A stretch of 56,189 bases of DNA from Streptomyces sp. MMG1533 (GCF_001279775.1 NZ_LGDG01000255.1:1-56189), one strand, 5' to 3'. Counted from the stretch's first letter, positions 44,594-53,436 are shown. The notes: generated by a model not told the origin, from the letters alone. Numbers and translations: made by a program.

Positions 44594-45664
44594 CTAGCTC
44601 GGCGGCGCCCCCGTGCTCGCCCGCACCACCAGGCTGGTCGCCAGCTCCACCCGCGTCGCGGCCGGGGTCCCCTCCGCCCGCCCGAGGTCCAGCACCAGCT
44701 TGGCGGCCGCCTCGGCCATCTCCGTGAGCGGCTGTCGTACGGTCGTCAGCGGCGGCCCCACCCAGGGCGCCACCGGCAGATCGTCGAAGCCCACCACGCT
44801 CAGGTCCTCCGGGATCCTGAGCCCCAGCTCGCGCGCGGCCTCGTACAGCCCGAGCGCCTGGAGGTCGTTGCCGGCGAAGACGGCGGTGGGGCGGTCCGGG
44901 CGGCGCAGCAGTTCCAGGCCGCGCCGGTAGCCGGCCTCGTGGTGGAAGTCGCCGGCCGCGATCAGCTCGGGGTCGACCGGCAGTCCGGCGGTCTCCAGGG
45001 CCGCCCGGTAGCCGTCGATGCGGGCGCGGCTGCACATCATCCGGGACGGTCCGCTGATCGCGCCGATCCGGGTGTGGCCGAGCTCGACCAGATGCCGGGT
45101 GGCGGCGAGGCCGCCCTGCCAGTTGGTGGCGCCGATCGAGGGCACGTCGGCACCCGGGTCGCCCGCCGGGTCCATCACCACGAACGGGATGGAGCGGCTG
45201 TTCAGCAGGGCGCGCTGGGACTCGTCGAGCCCGGACAGCACGAGGATCACGCCGTGCGGGCGGCGGGCGGCGACCTGGTCGGCCCAGGTCCGCCCCGGGG
45301 TCAGCCGCCCCGCACTCTCACTCAGCACCACGCTCAGCCCGGCGTCCCGCGCCACGTTCTCCACACCCCGGATGACCTCCATCGCCCAGGCGCTCTCCAG
45401 CTCGTGGAAGACCAGGTCGATCAGGGGCGACCGGCTCGCCTCTGCGCGCCGGCGCCGGTAGCCGTGCGCGCGCAGGAGATCCTCCACGCGGCTGCGGGTC
45501 GCCGGGGCGACATCGGCACGTCCGTTGAGGACCTTCGAAACTGTCGGCGCCGAAACGCCGGCCTCTCGGGCGATCTCGGCCAGCGTCGCGGTCTGCGCGG
45601 ACCGTCCTGTCGACGGCTCTGTCCTCTGCGTTGTCCGGGTTTCAGCGGGCTCCGGGGGTGTCAT
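44594..45664 (-). CDS. LacI family transcriptional repressor of xylan genes
   Basis: Repressor of 356 residues. The helix-turn-helix is at about 23-45 (TLAEIAREAGVSAPTVSKVLNG, split) with the hinge helix following. The periplasmic-binding-like effector domain covers 75-345 (DLVFHELESAWAMEVIRG, GVILVLSGLD, FAGNDLQALGLYEAARELG). It lies between the xylanase and the GH3 gene, both of which have CGAAAC[A/T]TTCG sites, so it is the obvious candidate regulator of this locus. A xylo-oligosaccharide or xylose effector is inferred. The gene name bxlR is not given because only location and site type support it. Confidence 0.93.
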   Translation of the reverse strand: MTPPEPAETRTTQRTEPSTGRSAQTATLAEIAREAGVSAPTVSKVLNGRADVAPATRSRVEDLLRAHGYRRRRAEASRSPLIDLVFHELESAWAMEVIRGVENVARDAGLSVVLSESAGRLTPGRTWADQVAARRPHGVILVLSGLDESQRALLNSRSIPFVVMDPAGDPGADVPSIGATNWQGGLAATRHLVELGHTRIGAISGPSRMMCSRARIDGYRAALETAGLPVDPELIAAGDFHHEAGYRRGLELLRRPDRPTAVFAGNDLQALGLYEAARELGLRIPEDLSVVGFDDLPVAPWVGPPLTTVRQPLTEMAEAAAKLVLDLGRAEGTPAATRVELATSLVVRASTGAPPS

Positions 45665-45692
45665 GGCGGCGATCGTATCCCTGCGCGACCTC

Positions 45693-45721
45693 TTGACGAA
45701 CCCCTCTCACCGCCCTAGGTT
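45693..45721 (+). promoter_or_regulatory. GH3 gene promoter
   Basis: TTGACG (45693-45698), 17 bases, TAGGTT (45716-45721): a good vegetative-type promoter. Transcription would start near 45728, just before the operator core. Confidence 0.7.
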
Positions 45722-45744
45722 CCCAAAACATTCGACTTACGTCT

Positions 45745-45755
45745 CGAAACATTCG
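45745..45755 (+). promoter_or_regulatory. Operator in GH3 leader
   Basis: CGAAACATTCG, one base different from the xylanase operator core, sits inside the wider inverted repeat TCTCG...CGAGA (45742-45760). A second AAAACATTCG half copy lies at 45725-45734. Binding here would block transcription from the promoter at 45693. Confidence 0.65.
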
Positions 45756-45786
45756 CGAGAGGGCCATCGACCCCGACAGGAGTTTC

Positions 45787-48108
45787 ATGACCACCGCCCC
45801 CTGGCGTGACCCCGCCCTGCCCGCCGCCGCCCGCGTCGACGACCTCCTCTCCCGGATGACCCTGGAGGAGAAGACCGCCCAGCTCTACGGCGTCTGGGTG
45901 GGCGCCACCACGACGGACGGCGGCGAGGTCGCCCCCCTCCAGCGCGAAATGACCGCCGGCTCCTCCGTCTACGACTGGGACGAGCTGATCACCCACGGCC
46001 TCGGCCAGCTCACCCGCCCCTTCGGCACGGCCCCGGTGGACCCGGCGCTGGGCGCGCAGGCACTGGCCCGCGCCCAGCGTCGTATCGCCGAGGCCGGGCG
46101 CTTCGGCATCCCCGCCCTCGCCCACGAGGAGTGCCTGGCCGGCTTCACGGCCTGGCAGGCCACCGCCTATCCCGTCCCGCTGGCCTGGGGCGCCACCTTC
46201 GATCCCGCGCTCGTCGAGGAGATGGCCCGCCGCATCGGCCAGGACCTCCGCTCGGTCGGCATCCACCAGGGCCTCGCCCCGGTCCTGGACGTCGTACGGG
46301 ATCCCCGCTGGGGCCGCGTCGAGGAGACCGTCGGCGAGGACCCGTACCTGGTCGGCACGGTCGGTGCCGCCTACGTCCGCGGCCTCGAATCGGCCGGGAT
46401 CGTCGCCACGCTCAAGCACTTCGCGGGGTACGCCTCCTCGGCGGGCGCCCGCAACCAGGCCCCCGTGCGAGCGGGGGTCCGCGAGTTCGCCGACGTGGTC
46501 CTCCCGCCGTTCGAGATGGCGCTGCGGGAGGGCGGCGCCCGCTCGGTGATGGCCGCGTACACGGACACGGACGGCGTCCCCGCCTCGGCCGACCCCGGCC
46601 TGCTGACCGAACTCCTGCGCGAGAACTGGGACTTCACCGGCACGGTGGTCTCCGACTACTTCGGCATCGGCTTCCTGCAGACCCAGCACCGGGTGGCGGG
46701 CACCGAGGCGGAGGCGGCGCAGGTGGCCCTCCAGGCAGGCATCGACGTGGAACTGCCGTCCCTCAAGTGCTACGGCAAACCGCTCCTGGAGGCGGTACGG
46801 GCGGGACAGGTCCCGCAGTCCCTGATCGACCGGGCGGCCCGCCGCGTCCTGCTCCAGAAGTGCGAACTGGGCCTCCTGGACGAGGACTGGACCCCGGAGC
46901 CGACCGGCCGCATCAACCTCGACTCGGCGGCGAACCGCGCGCTGGCCCGGCGCCTGGCCGAGGAGTCGGTGGTCCTGCTGGACAACCCGGACGGCCTGCT
47001 CCCGCTGGCCCCGGACACGCGCATCGCGGTGGTCGGCCCGAGGGCGGCGGACGCGTTGGCGATGCTCGGCTGCTACTCGTTCCCCTCCCACGTCCTCACG
47101 CACCACCCCGAGGTGCCCATGGGCATCGACATCCCCACCCTCCTGGACTCGCTGCGGACCGAACTCCCGGACGCGAAGGTGACGTTCGCGCAGGGCTGCG
47201 GCGTCTCGGAGCCGGACACCTCGGGCTTCGAGGAGGCGGTGGCCAGGACGGCCGAGGCGGACGTCTGCGTGGCGGTACTGGGCGACCGGGCGGGCCTGTT
47301 CGGCCGGGGCACGTCGGGTGAGGGCTGCGACGCCACGGACCTCCGACTGCCCGGTGTCCAGGCAGAGTTGCTGGACACCCTGGTGGCGACCGGTGTCCCG
47401 GTCGTCCTCGTCCTCCTCACCGGCCGCCCCTACGCGCTGGGCCGCTGGGACGGCCGGCTCGCCGCCGTCGTCCAGGCGTTCTTCCCGGGGGAGGAGGGCG
47501 GCCCCGCGGTGGCGGGCGTGCTGTCGGGCCGCGTCAACCCGTCGGGCCGCCTGCCGGTGAGCGTCCCGCGCGTCCCCGGAGGCCAGCCGTGGACGTACCT
47601 GCAGCCGCCGCTGGGGCTGCGGGTGGAGGTGAGCAACCTGGATCCGACGCCGTTGTACGCCTTCGGGCACGGGCGCTCATACACGGAGTTCGTGTGGGAG
47701 GACTTCGAGGGCGGCCCGGCGGCGGAGGTGGACACCGACGGTACGTACGACGTGTCGGTCACGGTCCGCAACGCGGGCGACCGGGCCGGCGCCGAGGTCG
47801 TCCAGCTGTACCTGCACGATCCGGTGGCGAGCGTCACGCGTCCGGACGTGCGGCTGATCGGCTACCGGCGGCTGTCCCTCGAACCCGGCGAATCAGCCTG
47901 CGTCACCTTCCACTTCCACACGGATCTTTCGGCCTTCACCGACCGCTCCGGCCGAAGGGTGGTCGAACCGGGCGCGCTGGAACTGCGGTTGGCGGTGTCC
48001 AGCGCGGACGTACGGCACACGGCCCGGCTGTCCCTCACGGGACCGGTGAGGGTCCTGGGTCCGGACCGTCGGCTGCGCTGTGAGGCGGAGGTGTCGGAAG
48101 TGGGGTGA
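45787..48108 (+). CDS. GH3 beta-xylosidase / beta-glucosidase
   Basis: Glycoside hydrolase of 773 residues without a signal peptide, so it should act inside the cell on imported oligosaccharides. The N-terminal GH3 barrel carries the acidic nucleophile Asp290 in VVSDYFGIGF, and the KHFAGY and RDPRWGRVEET motifs. The second GH3 domain (VAVLGDRAGLFG) and a C-terminal fibronectin-III-like domain (YDVSVTVRNAGDRAGAEVVQLY, split) follow. ATG 45787 has AGGAG four bases upstream. Being paired with a xylanase and a LacI regulator, beta-xylosidase is the likeliest activity; beta-glucosidase is the alternative. No ABC sugar transporter is adjacent. Confidence 0.93.
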   Translation: MTTAPWRDPALPAAARVDDLLSRMTLEEKTAQLYGVWVGATTTDGGEVAPLQREMTAGSSVYDWDELITHGLGQLTRPFGTAPVDPALGAQALARAQRRIAEAGRFGIPALAHEECLAGFTAWQATAYPVPLAWGATFDPALVEEMARRIGQDLRSVGIHQGLAPVLDVVRDPRWGRVEETVGEDPYLVGTVGAAYVRGLESAGIVATLKHFAGYASSAGARNQAPVRAGVREFADVVLPPFEMALREGGARSVMAAYTDTDGVPASADPGLLTELLRENWDFTGTVVSDYFGIGFLQTQHRVAGTEAEAAQVALQAGIDVELPSLKCYGKPLLEAVRAGQVPQSLIDRAARRVLLQKCELGLLDEDWTPEPTGRINLDSAANRALARRLAEESVVLLDNPDGLLPLAPDTRIAVVGPRAADALAMLGCYSFPSHVLTHHPEVPMGIDIPTLLDSLRTELPDAKVTFAQGCGVSEPDTSGFEEAVARTAEADVCVAVLGDRAGLFGRGTSGEGCDATDLRLPGVQAELLDTLVATGVPVVLVLLTGRPYALGRWDGRLAAVVQAFFPGEEGGPAVAGVLSGRVNPSGRLPVSVPRVPGGQPWTYLQPPLGLRVEVSNLDPTPLYAFGHGRSYTEFVWEDFEGGPAAEVDTDGTYDVSVTVRNAGDRAGAEVVQLYLHDPVASVTRPDVRLIGYRRLSLEPGESACVTFHFHTDLSAFTDRSGRRVVEPGALELRLAVSSADVRHTARLSLTGPVRVLGPDRRLRCEAEVSEVG

Positions 48109-48120
48109 CCCGGACAGCGG

Positions 48121-48193
48121 GAGGGAGCACGGGACCACGGGGAGCACAGGGACCACGGGGAGCACGGGGGATGCGATGCTCCCCCTGCTCCCG
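48121..48193 (+). terminator. Repeat and terminator after GH3 gene
   Basis: About three degenerate copies of an 18-bp GGAGCACGGGACCACGG unit (48121-48170) end in a large hairpin. GGGAGCACGGGGGA (48158-48171) pairs with TCCCCCTGCTCCC (48180-48192) with one bulged base. The hairpin is the terminator for the GH3 gene and for the convergent small gene at 48196. Confidence 0.7.
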
Positions 48194-48195
48194 GG

Positions 48196-48453
48196 TCAGC
48201 CCGCGTCCACCGACTCGAACCGCCAGCGATGCACCGCCCGGGTGACCAACTCCCCGTCGGGTTCCGGCAGTTCGGGCAGTTCGGCGTCGTAGGACGCCTC
48301 CCACCAGGTGATGACCAGCACCCGGTCCTGGGGAGCCCGCAAGGTCTCCCGCCGCAACGGCACCTCGGCCAACTCCTGCGCCCGCGCCCAGGCCAGCAAC
48401 TCCTCGCCCCGCCCTTCGACCGCCCGCGCCTCCCACATCAACGCGACCGTCAC
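48196..48453 (-). CDS. Small conserved protein, antibiotic biosynthesis monooxygenase-like
   Basis: Protein of 85 residues with the shape of a single dimeric alpha/beta barrel unit ([22 protein letters not shown], split; [23 protein letters not shown]). Such units occur in ABM-type monooxygenases and in many proteins of unknown role; no catalytic residues can be named. GTG 48453 overlaps the TGA of tsaD by four bases (GTGA), so it is translated by coupling to tsaD. It is the last gene of the tsaB-rimI-tsaD run. Confidence 0.8.
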   Translation of the reverse strand: MTVALMWEARAVEGRGEELLAWARAQELAEVPLRRETLRAPQDRVLVITWWEASYDAELPELPEPDGELVTRAVHRWRFESVDAG

Positions 48454-49541
48454 GAGTACAGGTTCTCCTTGCCGGCCTCGTGGACGTGGACGTCGTCGTG
48501 CCCGGGGACATGAGGCTCCGTCACCGGCAGCGAGGAGTCCGCCGACAGGTCCCAGCTCGACGCGGCCCGGCCCCGCGCCACCATCTCCGCACCCAGCGCC
48601 GCCACCATCGCCCCGTTGTCCGTGCACAGCTTGGGCCGCGGCACCCGCAGCCGGATCCCGGCCGCCTCGCAGCGCTCCTGGGCCAGCACCCGCAGCCGGG
48701 AGTTGGCCGCGACGCCGCCGCCGATCATCAGGTGGTCGACGCCCTCGTCGCGGCAGGCTTTGACCGCCTTCCGCGTCAGCACGTCCACGACCGCCTCCTG
48801 GAAGGACGCCGCCACGTCCCGCACCGGCACCTCCTCCCCCGCCGCCCGCTTCGCCTCGATCCAGCGGGCCACGGCCGTCTTCAGCCCGGAGAAGGAGAAG
48901 TCGTACGCCGGGTCGCGCGGCCCGGTCAGACCACGCGGGAACGCGATGGCCGACGGGTCGCCCTCCGTCGCGTACCGGTCGATGACCGGACCGCCCGGGA
49001 AGCCGAGGTTCAGCACGCGCGCGATCTTGTCGAAGGCCTCGCCGGCCGCGTCGTCGATGGTCGCGCCCATGGGCCGTACGTCGGAGGTGATGTCCGAGGA
49101 GAGCAGCAGGGACGAGTGGCCGCCGCTCACCAGCAGCGCCATCGTCGGCTCCGGCAGCGCCCCGTGCTCCAGCTGGTCCACACAGATGTGCGAGGCGAGA
49201 TGGTTGACGCCGTACAACGGCTTGCCGAGCGCGTAGGCGTACGCCTTCGCCGCCGAGACCCCGACGAGCAGGGCACCGGCGAGCCCCGGACCGGCCGTCA
49301 CGGCGATGCCGTCCAGGTCCTTCGGCGAGACCCCCGCTTCCTTCAGCGCGCGGTCGATGGTCGGCACCATCGCCTCCAGGTGCGCCCGGGAGGCCACCTC
49401 CGGCACGACCCCGCCGAAACGGGCGTGCTCGTCGACGCTGGACGCGATGGCGTCGGCCAGCAGGGTGGTGCCCCGGACGATGCCGACGCCGGTCTCGTCA
49501 CAGGAGGTCTCGATGCCGAGGACGAGCGGTTCGTCAGCCAT
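48450..49541 (-). CDS. tsaD: tRNA N6-adenosine threonylcarbamoyltransferase TsaD
   Basis: Transfers threonylcarbamoyl to A37 of tRNAs reading ANN codons (t6A). It works with TsaB and TsaE, all encoded nearby. It has 363 residues of the Kae1/TsaD fold. The N-terminal [15 protein letters not shown], metal ligands HLASH (His-x3-His), and the [10 protein letters not shown] and [12 protein letters not shown] motifs are present. ATG 49541 overlaps the end of rimI by eight bases (ATGGCTGA). The order tsaB-rimI-tsaD is conserved in actinobacteria upstream of groES. Confidence 0.97.
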   Translation of the reverse strand: MADEPLVLGIETSCDETGVGIVRGTTLLADAIASSVDEHARFGGVVPEVASRAHLEAMVPTIDRALKEAGVSPKDLDGIAVTAGPGLAGALLVGVSAAKAYAYALGKPLYGVNHLASHICVDQLEHGALPEPTMALLVSGGHSSLLLSSDITSDVRPMGATIDDAAGEAFDKIARVLNLGFPGGPVIDRYATEGDPSAIAFPRGLTGPRDPAYDFSFSGLKTAVARWIEAKRAAGEEVPVRDVAASFQEAVVDVLTRKAVKACRDEGVDHLMIGGGVAANSRLRVLAQERCEAAGIRLRVPRPKLCTDNGAMVAALGAEMVARGRAASSWDLSADSSLPVTEPHVPGHDDVHVHEAGKENLYS

Positions 49542-50043
49542 GGATCTCGGTTCCTTGCAGGGAAGTTGAAGGATCGGTCAGTTTCATCACCAGGGCGTCC
49601 ACGTTGCCCGGCTGGTAGTAGCCGCGCCGGAAGCCGATGGGCTCGAAGCCGAAGCGCTGGTAGAGCTTCTGGGCGCGGATGTTGTCGACCCGGCACTCCA
49701 GCATCACCTCGGCGCACTCGAAAGCGGTCGCGGCCCGCAGCAGCTCGGCCAGCAGCCGTCCGCCGAGGCCGGTGCCCTGGTGGTCGCGGGCGACGGCGAT
49801 CGTCTGCACGTCGGCCAGGTCCCCGGAGGAGGCCAGTCCCGCGTACCCGACGAGCCGCCCGCCGGCGTCCTCGGCGACCACGTACCGCCGTGTGGCCTCG
49901 GGGCCCCTGGAGTGGGCCAGCTCCGACCAGAACATCCCCCTCGACCAGGCGTCCTCGGGGAAGAGGTCCCGCTCCAGTTCGAGAACGGGGTCGATGTCCC
50001 ACCAGCGCATCTCGCGCATTCGAGGAGTCACGATGCGGGTCAC
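49534..50043 (-). CDS. rimI: Ribosomal protein / N-terminal acetyltransferase RimI
   Basis: GNAT acetyltransferase of 169 residues. It acetylates N-termini of ribosomal protein S18 or, in related bacteria, other proteins. The acetyl-CoA loop is [12 protein letters not shown] (R/Q-x2-G-x-G/A), with the VQTIAVARD strand before it and [17 protein letters not shown] after it. GTG 50043 overlaps the stop of tsaB by four bases (GTGA). Its place between tsaB and tsaD fixes the name. Confidence 0.93.
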   Translation of the reverse strand: MTRIVTPRMREMRWWDIDPVLELERDLFPEDAWSRGMFWSELAHSRGPEATRRYVVAEDAGGRLVGYAGLASSGDLADVQTIAVARDHQGTGLGGRLLAELLRAATAFECAEVMLECRVDNIRAQKLYQRFGFEPIGFRRGYYQPGNVDALVMKLTDPSTSLQGTEIHG

Positions 50044-50696
50044 TTGGGGGTGACCACCTTGTAGTTCTTGGGGACCTGGGCATCGGGTCGGCGCAGGTAC
50101 AGGGGCCGGGGAGCGGGGAGTTCCTCGCCCGCGGCCAGCTTCTCCGCGGCCAACGACGCGAGCGCGGCGGCCGACACGTGCTCGGGTTCGTGCGCGACCG
50201 GGAAGGTGTCCGGGTACAGCAGCGCGCCCGCGCCGACGGCCGGCAGCCCGGCCACCCGGTCGGCGATGTCGGCGGGCCGGTCGACGGCGGGGTCGGTGAG
50301 GCGGGTGCGGGAGTCGGCGTACTTCGCCCAGTAGACCTCCTTGCGCCGGGCGTCGGTCGCCACGACGAAGGGGCCCTTCTCGATGTCGGCCGCGTAGGCG
50401 AGGCCGTCGAGAGTGCACACGCCGTGCACGGGCACGCCGAGTGCGAGCCCGAAGGTGTCCGCGGTCATCAGGCCGACGCGCAGCCCGGTGTACGGGCCGG
50501 GACCGATGCCGACGACGACACCGGTGACGGCGTCCAGCTTGAGGCCGGCCTCGGCGAGCAGACGGTCGACGGCCGGCAGCAGCAGCTCCCCGTGCCGGCG
50601 GGCGTCCACCTGGCTCGACGAGGCGATGACGTCCGTGCCGTCGTGCAGCGCGACGGTGACGGCGGGGGTGGCGGTATCCAGAGCGAGCAAGAGCAC
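50040..50696 (-). CDS. tsaB: t6A synthesis protein TsaB
   Basis: Partner of TsaD in tRNA t6A synthesis; an inactive TsaD-like fold that supports dimerisation. It has 218 residues. LLALDTATPAVTVALHDG at the start and GIGPGPYTGLRVGL at about 83 are family marks. The metal ligands of TsaD are absent, as expected. GTG 50696 is the start. It is the first gene of a tightly overlapping unit tsaB-rimI-tsaD-small protein. Confidence 0.95.
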   Translation of the reverse strand: MLLLALDTATPAVTVALHDGTDVIASSSQVDARRHGELLLPAVDRLLAEAGLKLDAVTGVVVGIGPGPYTGLRVGLMTADTFGLALGVPVHGVCTLDGLAYAADIEKGPFVVATDARRKEVYWAKYADSRTRLTDPAVDRPADIADRVAGLPAVGAGALLYPDTFPVAHEPEHVSAAALASLAAEKLAAGEELPAPRPLYLRRPDAQVPKNYKVVTPK

Positions 50697-50819
50697 GCAA
50701 ACAGCCTACGGCTCCTGCGCCGCAGGCACGGCCGTCCAGGTCGGGCGGTCGCCTGCTGCTACCGTCGCGGCAAAGCGGGACGTACCGCACGAGCTACACG
50801 AGGCATGAGGTGGACGACG

Positions 50820-51371
50820 GTGGCAAGCAGCAGCTCGGGAATCGTGGCCGGGCTCACCGCGGCGGCCCTGGCGACCGTCGGCTTCCTCGCCTACCGGGCC
50901 TCGGCGAGCGTCCCCGCCGACCTCGCCGGGGCGCACACCGGCTCGCCCGCGGCGGCCGCCTCGAAGACACCCCGGGACAGGACGAACCCCGCCGCGCTGC
51001 CCGGCGGCTCCGGTGCGGGTCAACGGGTCGTGTACTCGCTGAACGAAAACCGGGTGTGGCTGGTCGGCCCGCGCAACAAGGTCCACCGCACCTTCAAGGT
51101 CAGCCCGGGCACCGTCGACCCGGCCCCGGGCACCTACGCGGTCACGTCCCGCTCGAACAAGGTCACCGGCACCGACGGCACCCCCGTCGAGCACGTCGTG
51201 CGCTTCACCAATGTGAAAGGCGTGCCCGTGGGCTTCAGTGCGGCGGTGGACGCCTCCGCGCCGGCGCCCAAGCCGACGGCCAAGGCGGGCGGCGTCCGGG
51301 AGTCCCGGGCGGACGGCGACGCGATGTGGCAGTTCGCGACGATCGGCGAGAAGGTCGTCGTCATCCGCTAG
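50820..51371 (+). CDS. Membrane-anchored protein with partial L,D-transpeptidase-like region
   Basis: Protein of about 183 residues with one N-terminal membrane helix (GIVAGLTAAALATVGFLAY), so the rest is outside. After a Pro/Ala/Gly linker comes a beta-rich stretch: RVVYSLNENRVWLVG, KVHRTFKVSPGTVDPAPGTYAVTS (split), VEHVVRFTNVKGVPVGF. That looks like the first half of the YkuD L,D-transpeptidase fold. The catalytic His and the SHGC motif are missing, so it should not be an active transpeptidase. GTG 50820 is chosen with GAGG nine bases upstream; ATG 50805 is the alternative. It is divergent from tsaB. Function unknown. Confidence 0.75.
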   Translation: MASSSSGIVAGLTAAALATVGFLAYRASASVPADLAGAHTGSPAAAASKTPRDRTNPAALPGGSGAGQRVVYSLNENRVWLVGPRNKVHRTFKVSPGTVDPAPGTYAVTSRSNKVTGTDGTPVEHVVRFTNVKGVPVGFSAAVDASAPAPKPTAKAGGVRESRADGDAMWQFATIGEKVVVIR

Positions 51372-51391
51372 GGCCTGTCCGCTCAGCGCAC

Positions 51392-51562
51392 TCAGGCGGC
51401 TTCGCGGTGCTCCGAACGTGGCCGAAGCGTCCCGGGATCCGGCAGCCGGGGCGGCGTGGACACCGCGTGCGCGGCGGCGCAGGACGCCAGCAGGTCGCGC
51501 ATGGACACCCCGGCGACGACCGGGTGGGACCGCGGCTCCGGCTTGTTCTCGGTAGCCGACAT
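51392..51562 (-). CDS. Small 56-residue protein of unknown function
   Basis: Short ORF starting at ATG 51562 with a very good ribosome site (CAGGAGG). The product opens MSATENKPEPRSH, has a possible helix (VAGVSMRDLLASCAAAHAV), one Cys, and an Arg/Glu-rich end. There is no signal peptide or membrane helix. A 22-bp near-perfect palindrome (51591-51612) lies about 30 bases upstream and probably controls it. I do not recognise a family. It is convergent with the L,D-transpeptidase-like gene, 20 bp apart. Confidence 0.6.
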   Translation of the reverse strand: MSATENKPEPRSHPVVAGVSMRDLLASCAAAHAVSTPPRLPDPGTLRPRSEHREAA

Positions 51563-51590
51563 GGACGCCTCCTGAAGTTCGGGGGCGGGC

Positions 51591-51612
51591 GTAGTTAGGT
51601 ACACCTAACTAC
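51591..51612. promoter_or_regulatory. Iron-box-like palindrome
   Basis: GTAGTTAGGT-AC-ACCTAACTAC: 10-bp perfect arms around a 2-base centre. The TTAGGT...ACCTAA halves are those of DmdR/IdeR iron boxes (TTAGGT-N7-ACCTAA), but the spacing is 2 bases, so binding by that regulator is uncertain. Confidence 0.6.
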
Positions 51613-51701
51613 GAACTGGATACCATGTGACCACGCACAAGACGTCGAGCGCAACATCTTGCCGACGCCTTGTCGGAACCTTCATCGATCTCAGCTGCCG
51701 T

Positions 51702-52214
51702 TCACGTCGACAGCACGCTCAGATCCACCGTCGCCCACCGCTCACCCAGCCCGGTCAGCGTCACGTGCCGCACCTCGTCCGTCGTATCTCCGACGGCCCG
51801 GTGGATGACGACCTCCAGCCGGTCGTCGGTCAGCTCCTCGACCTTGCCCTCGCCCCACTCCACGACGATCACGGACTCGGGCAGCGAGACGTCGAGGTCG
51901 AGGTCCTCCATCTCGTCGAGGCCGCCGCCCAGGCGGTACGCGTCGACGTGGACCAGCGGCGGTCCGCCCCCGAGGGAGGGATGCACACGGGCGATCACGA
52001 AGGTCGGGGACGTCACGGCCCCCCGGACCCCGAGCCCCTCGCCGAGCCCCCGGGTCAGCGTCGTCTTGCCCGCGCCCAGCTCCCCGGTGAGCATCACGAG
52101 GTCGCCCGCGCTCAGTAGCTTGGCGAGGCGGCGCCCCAGCTCACGCATCTGGTCGGGGGAGGTGACGGTCAGCTCGGTGTCAGCCGGGTCGCGCGGCGGT
52201 GCTGGTGCTTCCAT
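51702..52214 (-). CDS. tsaE: tRNA t6A synthesis ATPase TsaE
   Basis: P-loop ATPase of 170 residues that drives the t6A synthesis cycle with TsaB and TsaD. The Walker A motif is GELGAGKTTLTRGL (about 57-70), then SPTFVIA, LVHVDAYRL and the Walker-B-like VIVVEWGEGKV. Family members are close to this length. The first 35 bases overlap the end of the upstream hydrolase gene, so the two are translated from one message in different frames. GTG 52220 is an alternative start. In many actinobacteria tsaE follows alr in the same way as here. Confidence 0.93.
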   Translation of the reverse strand: MEAPAPPRDPADTELTVTSPDQMRELGRRLAKLLSAGDLVMLTGELGAGKTTLTRGLGEGLGVRGAVTSPTFVIARVHPSLGGGPPLVHVDAYRLGGGLDEMEDLDLDVSLPESVIVVEWGEGKVEELTDDRLEVVIHRAVGDTTDEVRHVTLTGLGERWATVDLSVLST

Positions 52215-53436
52215 AGCCACCCACGGTAGCTCCTGCGGGTACGGCACCGGCCCGGGTGAGCAGGTCGGCGAGGCGGTCGGTGACCACCTCCGGGTGTTCC
52301 AGCATGACCAGGTGCCCGGCGTCCGGGACGAGCACCAGCTCGGCGTCCGGCAGCAGGTCCGCGATGGCCTCGCTGTGCTCGCTGGGCGTGACGAGGTCCC
52401 CCACCCCGGCCAGCACGAGCACCGGCAGGTCCGCGAAGTGGGCGATGGCCTCGGTCTTGTCGTGGTCGTTGAACGCCGGGTAGTACTCGGCGACCACGTC
52501 GATCGGCGTGCCCTCGATCATGCGCTCGGCGAACCGGGCGATGGCCGGGTCGACGTCCCGGGACGCGAACGAGTACCGCTTGATGACCCCGGCGAACAGG
52601 TCGGCGGTGGCCCGGCGCCCCTTCTCCACCAGGGCGGCCTGCTGCCCCAGCGCCTTCAGCACGCCGGGCAGCACCCGCCGTACGGCGTTCACGCCCGCGA
52701 CGGGCAGCCCGAAGTTCACCTCGCCGAGCCGGCCCGACGACGTGCCGACCAGCGCCACCGCCACCACCCGGTCACGGATCAGCTCGGGGTACTGATCGGC
52801 CAGGGCCATGACGGTCATGCCGCCCATGGAGTGCCCGACCAGCACGATCGGCCCGTCCGGCGCGGCGGCGTCGATGACGGCCTTCAGGTCGCGGCCGAGC
52901 TGCTCGATGCTGACCGGCACGCCGTCCTGTATCTGGGCCACGCCCCGCGCGGACCGGCCGTGGCTGCGCTGGTCCCAGTGCACGGTCCGTACGACGCCCC
53001 GCAGGGCGGCACGCTGGAAGTGCCAGGAGTCCTGGCTGAGGCAGTAGCCGTGGCTGAAGACGACGGTGACGGGCGCGGGCGCCTTGCGGCCGAAGAGCCG
53101 CCGGCGCCGGGGCCCGAGCGAGGCGGCTGCGGTGTCCGGGTCGACGTCGTCGACCTCGTAGTACAGCTCGGTGCCGTCATCGGCGTACGCCTTGCCGGGC
53201 AAGCCGCGCAACGAGCCGTACGGCCCGGTCGAGTCCAGCGCGAGCCGCGCCTTCTTCCGCATCCCGCGGCCGACGGTGAGCCGCTCTATGGCGACTCCGG
53301 CCGCGGCGCCCGCGGCGACCACCCCTATGGCGGCGCCCGCGATGCCGGTCGCCCGGCGCCAGCCGGCGGACGCCCCCGTGGCGGAGGCGACGGCCGCGGC
53401 GGCGTCCGCGACGGCCTCCGCACTGCTCTCGCTCAC
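52180..53436 (-). CDS. Alpha/beta hydrolase, membrane-associated
   Basis: Serine hydrolase of 418 residues. The N-terminal 60 residues hold an Ala/Gly-rich membrane helix (GIAGAAIGVVAAGAAAGVAIE, split). The hydrolase core has the oxyanion HGYCLSQDSW, the nucleophile elbow GHSMGG, the acid region VLAGVGDLVTP and the catalytic His in DAGHLVMLEHP. A lid domain lies between. Substrate unknown; lipase/esterase type. GTG 53436 has GGAG upstream. It lies between alr and tsaE on the same strand and overlaps tsaE by 35 bases, so it belongs to that operon. Confidence 0.9.
   Translation of the reverse strand: MSESSAEAVADAAAAVASATGASAGWRRATGIAGAAIGVVAAGAAAGVAIERLTVGRGMRKKARLALDSTGPYGSLRGLPGKAYADDGTELYYEVDDVDPDTAAASLGPRRRRLFGRKAPAPVTVVFSHGYCLSQDSWHFQRAALRGVVRTVHWDQRSHGRSARGVAQIQDGVPVSIEQLGRDLKAVIDAAAPDGPIVLVGHSMGGMTVMALADQYPELIRDRVVAVALVGTSSGRLGEVNFGLPVAGVNAVRRVLPGVLKALGQQAALVEKGRRATADLFAGVIKRYSFASRDVDPAIARFAERMIEGTPIDVVAEYYPAFNDHDKTEAIAHFADLPVLVLAGVGDLVTPSEHSEAIADLLPDAELVLVPDAGHLVMLEHPEVVTDRLADLLTRAGAVPAGATVGGYGSTSTAARPG

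Noticed and set aside
45537..45547. CGAAACTGTCG resembling the xylan operator inside the LacI gene
   Set aside because: It encodes part of the conserved TVSK of the helix-turn-helix, which explains the sequence without an operator.
45715..47670. Minus-strand frame of about 650 codons opposite the GH3 gene
   Set aside because: Shadow of a gene with clear GH3 catalytic motifs.
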